64,000 nucleotides of DNA from Citricoccus sp. K5 (GTDB lineage: Bacteria; Actinomycetota; Actinomycetes; Actinomycetales; Micrococcaceae): the NCBI RefSeq assembly GCF_902506195.1, contig NZ_LR732817.1, positions 389,147 to 453,146 on the forward strand, given 5' to 3'. A program made the translations under genes and the position numbers. Each line of letters starts with the position of its first letter. Within the stretch, counting starts at the first letter, position 1. Below the pieces are notes generated by a model. It had not been told where the DNA came from. It saw nothing but the letters and a program-made list of their open reading frames with translations, and did no database searches. Of this stretch, positions 1-10,499 are shown in pieces.

Positions 1-2
1 TC

Positions 3-669
3 ACCGGCGTGGTCTCGGACGTGGATGACACCGTGGTGGTCACGTACCTGCCGCGGCCCTTCCTGGCCGCCTGGAACTCCTTCGTCCTGGATGAGCATGC
101 CCGCACGCCCACCCCGGGAATGGCCGTGATGCTGCACCGGTTGCTGGAGACGCAGCCCGCGTCCCCGGTGATCTACCTGTCCACTGGCGCGTGGAACGTG
201 GCGCAGACCCTGTCCCGGTTCCTCTCCCGCAACCTCTACCCCTTCGGCCCGCTGCTGCTGACCAGCTGGGGGCCCACGGAGGACCGCTGGTTCCGTTCCG
301 GGATGGAGCACAAGGTCTCCCAGCTGGACCGGTTGGCGCGGGACTACCCCGGCGTGCGGTGGCTGCTGATCGGCGACGACGGCCAGCATGACCCGGAGAT
401 CTATGCCGACTTCGCCCGCCGGCACCCGGACAGGGTACGGGCCATCGTGATCCGGCAGCTCACGCCCTCGCAGGCGGTCCTGGCCGGCGGCCGTGCCGAC
501 GATCCCCGTGACACCACGCCGGGCGTGCCCTGGTGCTACGGGCCGGACGGGGCCACGCTGTCCCGCCAGCTCGAGGACCTCGGCATCCTGGACGCCGGGC
601 GGACGGAGGCCCGGCCGCAGACCTGGCCGATGACCGCCCAATTGTCCGTCGTGGCTCCGGAAGCCGGCC

Positions 670-680
<11 letters not shown>
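3..680 (+). CDS. APP1-family phosphatase domain protein, 3' part
   Basis: The start lies upstream of the window, and reading is open from base 3. The visible 225 residues begin just before the acid-phosphatase motif SDVDDT (about residues 5-10), the DxDxT nucleophile motif of HAD-like enzymes. They also carry a downstream LIGDDGQHDPEIY segment typical of the last acidic motif. This matches the catalytic domain of the APP1 family (DUF2183), named after yeast phosphatidate phosphatase App1; the bacterial substrate is unknown. The gene overlaps the following thioesterase by 11 bases, suggesting co-transcription. Family assignment is firm; reaction in this organism is inferred. Confidence 0.82.
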
Positions 681-2668
<1,988 letters not shown>

Positions 2669-3706
2669 TCAGGCGTTCGGCGGGGTGGCGGGTTCGTCCT
2701 CCGTATCGATGCTCGCCTGCTGCTGCACGGCATAGCGGTGTCCGTGCACGGTGTCGTGGTTGATGATCTCGTCGATCCGGACCACGTCCTCGGCCGTCAG
2801 GACCACCTGCTCGGCGGAGCGGTCCTCCGCCAGGTGCGCCGCCGACGTCGTCCCCGGGATGGCCAGGACGCTCGGTCCCTGGGCCAGCACCCAGGCGATG
2901 GACAGGGCCGCGATGGTGGTGCCCAGGCGCTCGGCCTCGGCGCGGAAGGGATCCAGCAGGGCGAGGTTCGCCGGGAAGTGCTCTGCCGAGAACCGCGGCA
3001 TCCGGTGCCGCATGTCCCCCTGAGGGAGGGCCACGGGGTCCTGCACCGCACCGGTGAGGAACCCGCGACCCACGGGGGAGAAGGCCACGAGGGCGGCGCC
3101 GGTGCGGCGGCAGGCGTCCAGCAACCCCCACTCCGGGTTGCGGGTCCACAGGGAGTACTCGTTCTGCACGGCGGCCACGGGGTGCACGGCGTGGGCGCGT
3201 TCCAGCGTGGCGGCGGAGACCTCGGAGAGGCCGTAGGCGCCGATCTTCCCGGCCTGGACCATCTCGGCCAGGGCACCGGCGCTCTCCTCCACCGGTACGT
3301 CTGGATCGAGCCGGTGCAGGTAGTAGAGGTCGATGAACTCGGTGCCCAGGCGGCGCAGGGAGTCCTCGACCTGGCGGCGGAGGGTCTCCGGGCGGCCATC
3401 GATCCCACCGTCCCGCCCGCCGGTCAGCCCACCCTTGGAGGCCAGGAAGACGTCCTGGCGCTGCGCTCCCAGGGCGCGTCCCACCACCTCCTCGTTGTGG
3501 CCGGCGCCGTAGAGCGTGGCCGTGTCGAAGTGATCCACCCCGGCGTCCAGGGCGGTGCGGACCATCGTGACGGCATCCTCGTCCGCGAGGAACCCGGAGT
3601 ACCCGTGGTTGAGGTTCATACAGCCCAGCCCGACGGGCTGGACGGTGCGCCCGGCCAGGGTGCGCTGGGAGGACAGGTCGGTGGTGAGGGCGGGGGCAAG
3701 GCTCAT
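2669..3706 (-). CDS. Aldo/keto reductase
   Basis: A 345-residue aldo/keto reductase, expected to fold as a TIM barrel and reduce carbonyls with NADPH. Visible family residues are the Asp of HFDTATLYG with the catalytic Tyr in TLYG (near residues 63-70), the Lys in FLASKGG, and the later GLSEVS strand. The N-terminal GLGCMNLNHGYSG resembles the AKR groups acting on small aldehydes and sugars. It lies 9 bases after the mannosyltransferase, but TAGGGT 6 bases before its ATG suggests its own promoter. The substrate is unknown. Confidence 0.88.
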   Translation of the reverse strand: MSLAPALTTDLSSQRTLAGRTVQPVGLGCMNLNHGYSGFLADEDAVTMVRTALDAGVDHFDTATLYGAGHNEEVVGRALGAQRQDVFLASKGGLTGGRDGGIDGRPETLRRQVEDSLRRLGTEFIDLYYLHRLDPDVPVEESAGALAEMVQAGKIGAYGLSEVSAATLERAHAVHPVAAVQNEYSLWTRNPEWGLLDACRRTGAALVAFSPVGRGFLTGAVQDPVALPQGDMRHRMPRFSAEHFPANLALLDPFRAEAERLGTTIAALSIAWVLAQGPSVLAIPGTTSAAHLAEDRSAEQVVLTAEDVVRIDEIINHDTVHGHRYAVQQQASIDTEDEPATPPNA

Positions 3707-3712
3707 GAGGCC

Positions 3713-3718
3713 ACCCTA
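3713..3718 (-). promoter_or_regulatory. -10-like box for aldo/keto reductase (leaderless spacing)
   Basis: TAGGGT on the minus strand ends 6 bases before the ATG at 3706 and overlaps the stop region of the upstream mannosyltransferase. The spacing would place transcription start at or next to the start codon. Confidence 0.45.
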
Positions 3719-4930
3719 AAGTGTCCGGCCGGCTCCGCGCGGCAGCAACCACCCGTCCCACCCGGAGCTCTGCTCCAGGTAGGTGCGCACGTAGACGTCG
3801 TTCTGGCGGCGCCGGACGCGGATGGCGCGCTCGTAGTAGCCGACGAGCTGCTCGCAGAGTACCGGCCACGTCCGTCCCTGCACCGACCGGAAGGCGGCCT
3901 CGGCGAAGGCGCCGCGCTTGACGTCGTCGTAGGCCAGATCCCGGACCCGCTCGCGGAGGTCGTCCAGATCCCCGGGCCGGTACAGCCAGCCGGTGCGGGA
4001 CGCGTCCACGAGGTCGAGCGGGCCGCCGCGGCCCACCGCGACCACGGGCACGCCGGAGGCCATGGCCTCCTGGATAGTCTGGCAGAAGGTCTCGGACTCC
4101 CCGGGGTGCACGAACAGGTCGAAGGAAGCCACATGGCGGGCCAGGTCCTCGCCGCCCTGGAAGCCGGCGAAGTGTGCGCCAGGCAGCTTCTTCCGGAGCG
4201 AGTCCTTGAGGGGGCCGGAGCCTACGATCACCAGTCGGGTGCCCGGCAGGCCGTTGAGGACGGCGAGGTCCTCGACCTGCTTCTCGGCGGCCAGGCGGCC
4301 GACGAAGCCGATGAGTCGTTCGCCGTTCGGGGCGAGTTCGGCGCGCAGCGCCTCGTCCCTCTTGGCGGGGTGGAACCGATGGGTGTCCACGCCACGGCGC
4401 CACAGGTGCACCCGTTGGATGCCGCGGCCGTGCAGCTGGTCGAGGCAGAAACTGGAAGGGGCCACGGTGAGGGTGGCGAGATCGTGGATGCGCTCCACCT
4501 GCTGCCAGAGGACCTCCTCGAGCCAGGGAAAGCCGTACCGGGCCGCATAGTTGGGCACCTCGGTCTGGTAGACGCACACGCTGGGCAGGCTCAGCGCATG
4601 GGCTGCCTGGACTGCGCGCCAGCCGAGCACGAAGGGGGAGGCGATGTGGACGACGTCGGGGGCGAAGTCCGCGAGGATGCGGCGGACCCGGTTGACTGTG
4701 CCGGCGGCCACCCGGACGTTGGTGTACCCCTGCAGCGGGATGGAGGGCAGCCGGTGCACCGGGTACCCCTCCACCTCGGCCGGGGCCTCATCCTCCATCC
4801 ATGAACTGGAGGGGGCTATCACCAGGACATCATCACCCCGTTCCCGCAGGTGGCGGAGCACCTGGAGGATGGAGTGGGTGACACCGTTCATGTGCGGCAG
4901 GAAGGATTCTGCGACCACAGCGATTCTCAC
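3716..4930 (-). CDS. mgtA: GT4 alpha-mannosyltransferase, MgtA type
   Basis: A 404-residue retaining glycosyltransferase of family 4. The N-terminal VRIAVVAESFLPHMNGV, the central YQTEVPNYAARYG and the C-terminal GESETFCQTIQEAM match mycobacterial and corynebacterial MgtA (Rv0557-like) closely. The last segment holds the E-x7-E nucleotide-sugar motif. MgtA moves mannose from GDP-mannose to a glycolipid acceptor in lipomannan synthesis at the inner membrane face, and Micrococcaceae make such lipoglycans. The start is GTG 4930; the 73 codons upstream of it in frame show no family similarity. It is divergent from perM with 134 bases between them. Confidence 0.85.
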   Translation of the reverse strand: MRIAVVAESFLPHMNGVTHSILQVLRHLRERGDDVLVIAPSSSWMEDEAPAEVEGYPVHRLPSIPLQGYTNVRVAAGTVNRVRRILADFAPDVVHIASPFVLGWRAVQAAHALSLPSVCVYQTEVPNYAARYGFPWLEEVLWQQVERIHDLATLTVAPSSFCLDQLHGRGIQRVHLWRRGVDTHRFHPAKRDEALRAELAPNGERLIGFVGRLAAEKQVEDLAVLNGLPGTRLVIVGSGPLKDSLRKKLPGAHFAGFQGGEDLARHVASFDLFVHPGESETFCQTIQEAMASGVPVVAVGRGGPLDLVDASRTGWLYRPGDLDDLRERVRDLAYDDVKRGAFAEAAFRSVQGRTWPVLCEQLVGYYERAIRVRRRQNDVYVRTYLEQSSGWDGWLLPRGAGRTL

Positions 4931-5064
4931 GGTCTCATGATGACCGTCTGCCGCAGACGGCGGGACCGTGGTGCGGTGGATCCGAGGTGGCGGTCCGGTG
5001 AACTCTCGGTAAGCCGCGCCGAGCCGGGGGTGATTCCGGTGCCGGTCGTCAGGCGGGTGGCACC

Positions 5065-6474
5065 ATGGACGATGACATGAACGCTCGAACCAGTCGCGCC
5101 CTGAAACCCCTGCCGTTGCCCCTGTGGATCCAGGGGGCGATCGAGGCACTCATCGCTGCCGTGATCTCAGCGATGCTCGTGCTGATCCCGCTCGTGGTCA
5201 TCTGGTCCGGTGGCGGATTCGCCGCCACCGGCATCGACTTCATCGCCGGGCTGGGCGGACAGGCCTGGCTGGCCATCCACGGGGTGCCGTTGCACCTGAG
5301 CCTGGAATCGGGAACGGCGTCGGACTCCCTCCTGACCGGCACCTTCTGGTTCCTGCCGTGGGGACTGGTGCTGTTGCCGTTCTTCCTGGGGTGGCGGGCC
5401 GGGCGACGGCTGGCCCGGGCCTCCTATCGGGACCAGATCTGGCAGGCGCTCGCCGGCGGTGCAGTGGCCTATGCTGCCGTCGGCCTGGGCACCTCGCTGC
5501 TGGTGCCCAACGCCGCCGTCGCCATCAACCCCGCCTGGGGGACGCTGATCCCCACGGCCGTCATGGTGCTCGCCCTGCTGGCGGGCGCCCGTCGAGAGGC
5601 CGGCTCCTGGGCGCGGCTGATCGGCGTGGACCTGGCCGACCGGATCGAGCGGCTGTCCCAGCACTCGCGGTGGGCCGGCTCCTATGTGTGGTCCGTGGTC
5701 CGGGCCGGGGCCGTGGGCCTGATCGCCTCCTTCGGACTCGCCGCGGCCCTGATGGCTGTCCAGATCGGACTGCACTGGGCGGATATCGCCCAGGTCTACC
5801 AGGAACTGAACGCCGGGATCTGGGGCGGTGCCGTCGTCACCGTGGCCCAGCTCGGCATCATGCCGAATCTGGCGATGTGGACGCTGGCGTGGACCACCGG
5901 GGCCGGATTCAGCCTCGGGACCGGTTCCGTGGTGGCGCCCCTGCAGACCCTGGTCGGGCCGCAGCCGGCCGTCCCCGTGCTCACCGCGCTGCCCGTGGGG
6001 CTGGAGCCCGTGTGGTCCTGGCTGTTCCTGCTCCTGCCCGTGGCCGGCGGTTTCCTGGCCGGCTGGTGGCTGCTGAGGGAGGGGGAGAACCACTTCGACG
6101 AGTGGCTCTCCCTGAAGATCTCCCGGCGCTGGGCCTCACTGACCCTGTCCACCCTCGCCCTCGGCGTGTTCGTGGCGCTGGCGACGGCGGCGCTCGCCAT
6201 CCTGCCCTTCTGGCTGTCCACCGGTTCGCTGGGCGTGGGCCGGTTGACCGGCCTCGGCCCCACCGCCTGGCTCGCCTCGGTGATGCTCGGTGGCCTCGTG
6301 GGGTTGGGCGCCATGTTCGGCTACCTCGTCTCCCCGGCCTGGGAGAAGTACCAGTACGTGGTGCCGGAGGGCTGGGCCGATGAGGACGACGAAGGCGACG
6401 GGGACGGCGGGGACAACGAAGACGACGAGGACGGCGAGGAGTCGAACGTCGGCGGGGACTCAGGGCGACGATAG
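5065..6474 (+). CDS. perM: DUF6350 / PerM-like polytopic membrane protein
   Basis: A 469-residue protein with about nine to ten hydrophobic segments starting near residue 20 and a strongly acidic, disordered tail (last about 35 residues, Asp/Glu-rich). It matches actinobacterial DUF6350 proteins; the mycobacterial member PerM (Rv0955) is linked to cell division and lies directly before purN and purH. Here purN follows only after 4.9 kb of inserted genes. ATG 5065 is preceded by AGGCGGG; a second in-frame ATG lies at 5077. Function is inferred from family and locus. Confidence 0.8.
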   Translation: MDDDMNARTSRALKPLPLPLWIQGAIEALIAAVISAMLVLIPLVVIWSGGGFAATGIDFIAGLGGQAWLAIHGVPLHLSLESGTASDSLLTGTFWFLPWGLVLLPFFLGWRAGRRLARASYRDQIWQALAGGAVAYAAVGLGTSLLVPNAAVAINPAWGTLIPTAVMVLALLAGARREAGSWARLIGVDLADRIERLSQHSRWAGSYVWSVVRAGAVGLIASFGLAAALMAVQIGLHWADIAQVYQELNAGIWGGAVVTVAQLGIMPNLAMWTLAWTTGAGFSLGTGSVVAPLQTLVGPQPAVPVLTALPVGLEPVWSWLFLLLPVAGGFLAGWWLLREGENHFDEWLSLKISRRWASLTLSTLALGVFVALATAALAILPFWLSTGSLGVGRLTGLGPTAWLASVMLGGLVGLGAMFGYLVSPAWEKYQYVVPEGWADEDDEGDGDGGDNEDDEDGEESNVGGDSGRR

Positions 6475-6483
6475 TCCGGGTGT

Positions 6484-6505
6484 CGATACATCGAAATGTG
6501 TATCG
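6484..6505. promoter_or_regulatory. Operator upstream of cmtR-like regulator
   Basis: An inverted repeat, CGATACA - 8 bases - TGTATCG, has perfect 7-base arms and ends within the -10 box. Position, symmetry and adjacency to an ArsR/SmtB-family gene are what is expected of an autoregulatory metal-sensor operator: binding would block RNA polymerase until metal releases the protein. Confidence 0.72.
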
Positions 6506-6506
6506 T
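6501..6506 (+). promoter_or_regulatory. -10 box of the cmtR-like operon (leaderless spacing)
   Basis: TATCGT lies exactly 7 bases before ATG 6514 and overlaps the right operator arm. This spacing favours a leaderless mRNA starting at 6514, and argues against the upstream in-frame ATG at 6496, which lies inside the operator. Confidence 0.55.
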
Positions 6507-6513
6507 TGGGGTC

Positions 6514-6846
6514 ATGACAGTGGTGAGCAGTACACATGCCACGGCGTTGGCCCAACTGGGGCACGCCCTCTCGGACGGGACCCGCACCCGCGTCCTTCTG
6601 GCCCTGCGCGAGAAGCCAGCGCGCCCGTCGGATCTGGCTGAGCAACTCGGGGTGTCCAGGCAGTCCATGTCCAATCAACTGGCCTGCCTGCGTGGCTGCG
6701 GGCTGGTCGAGACCACTCCGCAGGGCCGGAGCACCTGGTACCGGCTTGCCGATCCCCGCATCGGTTCGGCTTTGGGAGACCTGCTCGATTTGGTGGTGCA
6801 GGTCGACCCGAACTGCTGCTCGCCGGAGGGGTGCGCGTGCCGATGA
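6514..6846 (+). CDS. cmtR: ArsR/SmtB-family metal sensor, CmtR type
   Basis: A 110-residue winged-helix repressor. The recognition-helix region carries ACLRGCGLV with Cys58 and Cys62, the same Cys-x3-Cys found in Mycobacterium tuberculosis CmtR, where these two plus a C-terminal Cys bind Cd(II) or Pb(II). The tail is Cys-rich (Cys101, 102, 107, 109), offering the third ligand and more. Start 6514 is chosen because the longer frame begins inside the operator. It overlaps the downstream cation-efflux gene by ATGA, so the pump is very likely the controlled target. Confidence 0.87.
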   Translation: MTVVSSTHATALAQLGHALSDGTRTRVLLALREKPARPSDLAEQLGVSRQSMSNQLACLRGCGLVETTPQGRSTWYRLADPRIGSALGDLLDLVVQVDPNCCSPEGCACR

Positions 6847-7616
6847 CCTCGGAGAAGGGGAAATCCGGGCCACGGCCGGCGCCCTGGCGCGGGTCACTGT
6901 CCACGCACCGGCCCGAATCCCCGTCGATTATGCGGCGGACGGTGCTACAGCGCCGCATCCGCTGGATCGTGGCGATGACCATCACCTACAACGTGATCGA
7001 GGCCGTCATCGCGTTGTCTGCGGGCACCGTGGCCTCCTCCTCGGCCCTCATCGGATTCGGACTCGACTCGATCGTCGAGGTCCTCTCCGCTGCTGCGGTC
7101 GCCTGGCAGTTCGCCGGCCCTGACCCGCATCTCCGCGAGAAGACGGCCCTGCGGCTGATCGCCGTGTCCTTCTTCGGGCTCGCCGCCTTCGTGTCCTTCG
7201 ACGCCGTCCGCTCGCTTCTGGGCGTCGTCGAGCCGGGCCATTCGCCGGTGGGCATCGTCCTGGCGGCCGTCAGCCTGGCCGTCATGCCGGCGCTGTCCTG
7301 GTTCGAGCGCCGTACAGGGCGGGAGCTTGGCTCCGCCTCGGCCGTGGCGGATTCGAAGCAGACGCTGATCTGTTCCTATCTCTCGGCAGTCCTCCTGGCC
7401 GGCTTGCTGCTGAACAGCCTGTTCGGGTGGTCCTGGGCAGATCCGCTGGCGGCTCTCGTCATTGCCGGGTTTGCGCTCAAGGAGGGTGTGGAGGCGTGGC
7501 GCGGGGACGCCTGCTGCACGCCGGCCTCTGCCCTGGCCGGAGTCGCCACTGTCGGAGATGACGCCGCCGGCGGCAACGGAGCCTGTTCCTGCTGTTCCCC
7601 GGAGCGCCGGTCCTAG
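6843..7616 (+). CDS. Cation diffusion facilitator-like efflux protein
   Basis: A 257-residue membrane protein with about six hydrophobic spans and the CDF-type intramembrane site: GFGLDSIVEVLS in one helix and VADSKQT in a later one supply the acidic metal ligands. It lacks the usual cytoplasmic C-terminal domain and instead ends in a Cys-rich tail (DACCTP and CSCCSP). It probably exports a soft or divalent metal such as Cd, Zn or Pb. ATG 6843 overlaps the cmtR stop as ATGA; GTG at 6831 or 6837 are alternatives, and GGAGGG lies at 6825. Control by the preceding sensor is inferred. Confidence 0.82.
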   Translation: MTSEKGKSGPRPAPWRGSLSTHRPESPSIMRRTVLQRRIRWIVAMTITYNVIEAVIALSAGTVASSSALIGFGLDSIVEVLSAAAVAWQFAGPDPHLREKTALRLIAVSFFGLAAFVSFDAVRSLLGVVEPGHSPVGIVLAAVSLAVMPALSWFERRTGRELGSASAVADSKQTLICSYLSAVLLAGLLLNSLFGWSWADPLAALVIAGFALKEGVEAWRGDACCTPASALAGVATVGDDAAGGNGACSCCSPERRS

Positions 7617-7696
7617 GTGCTGGACGAACCCTCGGTCACCAGGGCCGGGACGTCCGCAGGTGCGGCGCCTGTGTCTCAGCCGTCGCCCAGGTGTTT

Positions 7697-8131
7697 CTAC
7701 TGGGTGCGGAGAGAGATCCCCGCACCCGGCAGGGCGGTCCCGCCCAGCTGTTCCGTGTAGGTGCTGCTGCAGTTCTCCAGGGCGCGGTCCGTCAGCGCGG
7801 AGGAGGTGCACTCTTCGAACTGCTGGGTGGCATCCCAGAAGATGATCTGCGCCGAGGCCACGAATCCGAACGTGGCGCAGCCGGCCATCGCGGCCGCCGT
7901 GGCGAAGCGCAGCACCCAAGGTGACTTCACGTGTGCGGTGCGCACGAGCGCCACCACGCCCCAGACGAGCCCCGCCAGGGCGAAGGCCAGGGAGACGGCC
8001 TTCCACGGCAACGTCAACACGGAGGACAGGTACGTGAGCAGCAGCATCCCGGCCACCCAGAGCAGCGCATCCCGGAGGGAGCGGTACTTCTTCAGTTCTG
8101 GGTCATTGCTGGCGGGGTCGGTCTGGCTCAC
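7697..8131 (-). CDS. Small membrane protein of unknown function
   Basis: 144 residues with a short charged N-terminus, two adjoining hydrophobic spans (about residues 24-62), a third (about 75-98) and a hydrophilic C-terminus with two Cys (ECTSS, ENCSS) that may lie outside the membrane and pair. I do not recognise the family. The GTG at 8131 has TAGGGT 6 bases upstream and no clear Shine-Dalgarno, so the transcript may be leaderless. It runs between the metal-efflux gene (convergent) and the end of the betaine-type importer. Confidence 0.6.
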   Translation of the reverse strand: MSQTDPASNDPELKKYRSLRDALLWVAGMLLLTYLSSVLTLPWKAVSLAFALAGLVWGVVALVRTAHVKSPWVLRFATAAAMAGCATFGFVASAQIIFWDATQQFEECTSSALTDRALENCSSTYTEQLGGTALPGAGISLRTQ

Positions 8132-8137
8132 CGTCCC

Positions 8138-8143
8138 ACCCTA
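8138..8143 (-). promoter_or_regulatory. -10-like box for the 144-residue membrane protein
   Basis: TAGGGT on the minus strand lies 6 bases before the GTG at 8131, in the 19-base gap after the substrate-binding protein gene. Confidence 0.4.
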
Positions 8144-8150
8144 CTGGGGT

Positions 8151-9116
8151 TCAGGCCAGCCCCTGCTCCGCCAGCCAGGCGGTGGCCAGATCGGCGCTCG
8201 AGGCCTGGTCCTCCACGGACTGGCGGTTGAGGTCGATGAGCTCCTCGGCGGAGAGCTGGGCGTTGACCTCCTCGATCACGGCGGCCGCTTCCTCGTCCAC
8301 GGCCTCGGACACGATCGGCGTGACGTTCTGCGGCAGGACCAGGTTCTCAGGATCCTCCAGCGTCACCAGGTCCTGGGTCTGGATCGACGGGTCAGCCGAG
8401 TAGATGTCGGCCAGCTGGACGTCTCCGTCCACCAGGGCCTTGACCGTCAACGGGCCGCCCGAGTCCTCCACCGGCACCAGGCTGACGTCCACCCCGTAGA
8501 CCTCCTTGAGCCCTTCCGGGCCATAGGGGCGGGTCTCGAACTCGGAGTTCGCCGCCACCATCAGCGGCTCGTCGACGTTCTGCAGATCAGCGAGGGTGGT
8601 GAGGGAATGCTCCTCGGCGAACTCGCGGGTGACGTTGTACGAGTCCTGGTCCGTGGCCTCGGCCGGCTCGAGGGCGCGCAGGTTCTCCGGCAGGACCTCG
8701 GCCAGAGCGGCGTGGATGTCCTCGGGTGTGCTGGCTGTCGACTCCGCGTCATAGTACTGGAGCAGGTTGCCGGAGTACTCGGGCAGGACGTCGATCGCCC
8801 CGGACTCGAGTTCGGGCAGGTACACCTCGCGCTGGCCGATCTGGTACTCGCGTTCCACGGTGAATCCCTCCGCCTCGAGGGCCTGGGCATAGAGCTCGGA
8901 GATGATCTCGTTCGAGTAGTACTGCTGGGAGCCGATGACGATCGCGCCACCCGCACCGCCGCCGTCGCCGCTTTCCCCACCGGCAGAGCCGGAGGCACCG
9001 CCGCCGAGCGGGTCCGAACTGCCGCAGCCCGTCAGGGCCACGGCGGAGACGGCGGCCAGGACGAGCAGGGACCGGTGGACGAAGGGCGAGCGGCGGGGCT
9101 GCGAAGTCATGGACAT
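8151..9116 (-). CDS. Betaine/choline-type ABC importer, substrate-binding lipoprotein
   Basis: A 321-residue lipoprotein with a signal peptide and lipobox LTGC (Cys31), followed by a Gly/Ser-rich linker and an OpuAC-type binding domain (GSQQYYSNEIISELYAQALE near the start of the mature domain). This family binds quaternary amines such as glycine betaine, carnitine or choline for osmoprotection or catabolism. It is the last gene of a four-gene minus-strand operon (ATPase, permease, permease, binder). ATG at 9116 or 9110 is possible. The exact ligand is not readable here. Confidence 0.88.
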   Translation of the reverse strand: MSMTSQPRRSPFVHRSLLVLAAVSAVALTGCGSSDPLGGGASGSAGGESGDGGGAGGAIVIGSQQYYSNEIISELYAQALEAEGFTVEREYQIGQREVYLPELESGAIDVLPEYSGNLLQYYDAESTASTPEDIHAALAEVLPENLRALEPAEATDQDSYNVTREFAEEHSLTTLADLQNVDEPLMVAANSEFETRPYGPEGLKEVYGVDVSLVPVEDSGGPLTVKALVDGDVQLADIYSADPSIQTQDLVTLEDPENLVLPQNVTPIVSEAVDEEAAAVIEEVNAQLSAEELIDLNRQSVEDQASSADLATAWLAEQGLA

Positions 9117-9120
9117 GAAC

Positions 9121-9804
9121 CTACTGGGCCTGGCCCTGCCGCGCCACCCGGACTCCGCGGGGGACGGCGGCCCGGCCGGCGGCGGCGAACAGCAGATCCA
9201 GCACGATCGCGAGCAGCACGACGATGAGGGAGCCGCCGAGCATCATCGCGTAGTCCTGCGTCTTGAGCCCGAGGAAGAGGTAGCGGCCCAATCCACCCGC
9301 GCCCACGTAGGCGGCCAAGGTGGCGGTGGCGATGACCTGCAGGGCAGCCGAGCGCAATCCGCCGATCAGCAGGGGCAGCCCCAGGGGCACCTCGACCCGC
9401 CACAGCACCTGGGCCTCGGTGAGACCCTGGGCGCGGGCTGCGTCGATGACCTGCCGGTCCACGGCTTCGAAGCCGGCATAGGCCGCAGCGAGAATCGAGG
9501 GTACGGCGAGCACCACGAAAGCCGTCATGGGAGCGGCGAGCCCGATGCCCAGCATCAGGCCCATCAGCGTCACGACGCCGAGGGTCGGCAGGGCGCGGGC
9601 GGCACCCGAGACGGCCACGGCGATCCCGCGGCCGCGGCCCGTGTGTCCCACCCACCAGCCCACGGGAACGGCGATCACGGAGGCGATGACGAGGGCCAGC
9701 GCCGTGTAGCCGAGGTGTTCGAGCGAGCGGGCACCGATGCCGGAGGGACCCTGCCAGTTCGAGGGGTCCAGGCACCAGAGGAGGGCATCCCAGAGCTGGT
9801 TCAT
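9121..9804 (-). CDS. Betaine/choline-type ABC importer, permease 2
   Basis: A 227-residue inner-membrane permease of the OpuC/ProW type with about five to six spans and the cytoplasmic EAA-like loop DAARAQGLTEAQVLWRVEVP, which docks on the ATPase. The ATG at 9804 overlaps the end of permease 1 by 4 bases, so the frame upstream of it is not used. Two different permeases in one operon imply a heterodimeric channel. It ends 4 bases before the binding-protein gene. Confidence 0.9.
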   Translation of the reverse strand: MNQLWDALLWCLDPSNWQGPSGIGARSLEHLGYTALALVIASVIAVPVGWWVGHTGRGRGIAVAVSGAARALPTLGVVTLMGLMLGIGLAAPMTAFVVLAVPSILAAAYAGFEAVDRQVIDAARAQGLTEAQVLWRVEVPLGLPLLIGGLRSAALQVIATATLAAYVGAGGLGRYLFLGLKTQDYAMMLGGSLIVVLLAIVLDLLFAAAGRAAVPRGVRVARQGQAQ

Positions 9805-10499
9805 GCGGGGGTCGCCACCCGGTCGGCTCGATCGTCCCGGTGTGTCCGGCGGGTGACCCGGGGCGACGGGGTGCGGGCCCAGGGCATGAGCAGCCGGCCC
9901 GCCAGGACGAGGAGGCGGTCCAGGACGAGCGCCAAGGCCACGGTGAGGACGATACCGGTGAGGATCTGCGCGAGGATACCGCGTTGGAAGCCGTCCGTGA
10001 AGAGCATGCCGAGCGAGGGGATGCCGAGCACGGCCCCCACCGTGCACAGGGACACGGTGGAGACGGCCACCACGCGCAGCCCCGAGAGGATCACTGGTCC
10101 GGCCAGCGGCAGGTCGACCGCCAGGAACCGCCGCAGAGGCCGGTAGCCCAGGGCTGTGGCGGCGCTGCGGGCCTCCGGTGGTATCCCGTCCAGGCCGTCG
10201 GCCACGCTGCGCACCATCAGGGCCACCCCGTAGAGAGTCAAGGCCACCACCACGTTGACCTCGTCCCGCACGCCCGTGCCGATCAGCACCGGCAGCACGA
10301 TGAACAGTGGCAGGGAGGGCAGGGCGTACATCAGTCCGGCGCCGGTGAGCACGGGGACGTTGAGGGGCCGGTAGCGGTGGGCGAGCCATCCCAAGGGCAG
10401 GGAGATGAGCAGGGCCAGTACGATCGCCGGCAGCGAGGTGGCCACGTGGGCCCACAGCCGATCGAGGATCAGCGGCAGATTGTCCAGGATCCAGTTCAC
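9801..10499 (-). CDS. Betaine/choline-type ABC importer, permease 1
   Basis: A 232-residue permease with about six hydrophobic spans and an EAA-like loop (SAATALGYRPLRRFLAVDLP). It starts with MNWILDNLPLILDRLWAH, typical of the ProW/OpuCB group, and has an arginine-rich C-terminal tail. It overlaps the ATPase upstream and permease 2 downstream by 4 bases each, which indicates translational coupling through the operon. Confidence 0.9.
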   Translation of the reverse strand: MNWILDNLPLILDRLWAHVATSLPAIVLALLISLPLGWLAHRYRPLNVPVLTGAGLMYALPSLPLFIVLPVLIGTGVRDEVNVVVALTLYGVALMVRSVADGLDGIPPEARSAATALGYRPLRRFLAVDLPLAGPVILSGLRVVAVSTVSLCTVGAVLGIPSLGMLFTDGFQRGILAQILTGIVLTVALALVLDRLLVLAGRLLMPWARTPSPRVTRRTHRDDRADRVATPA

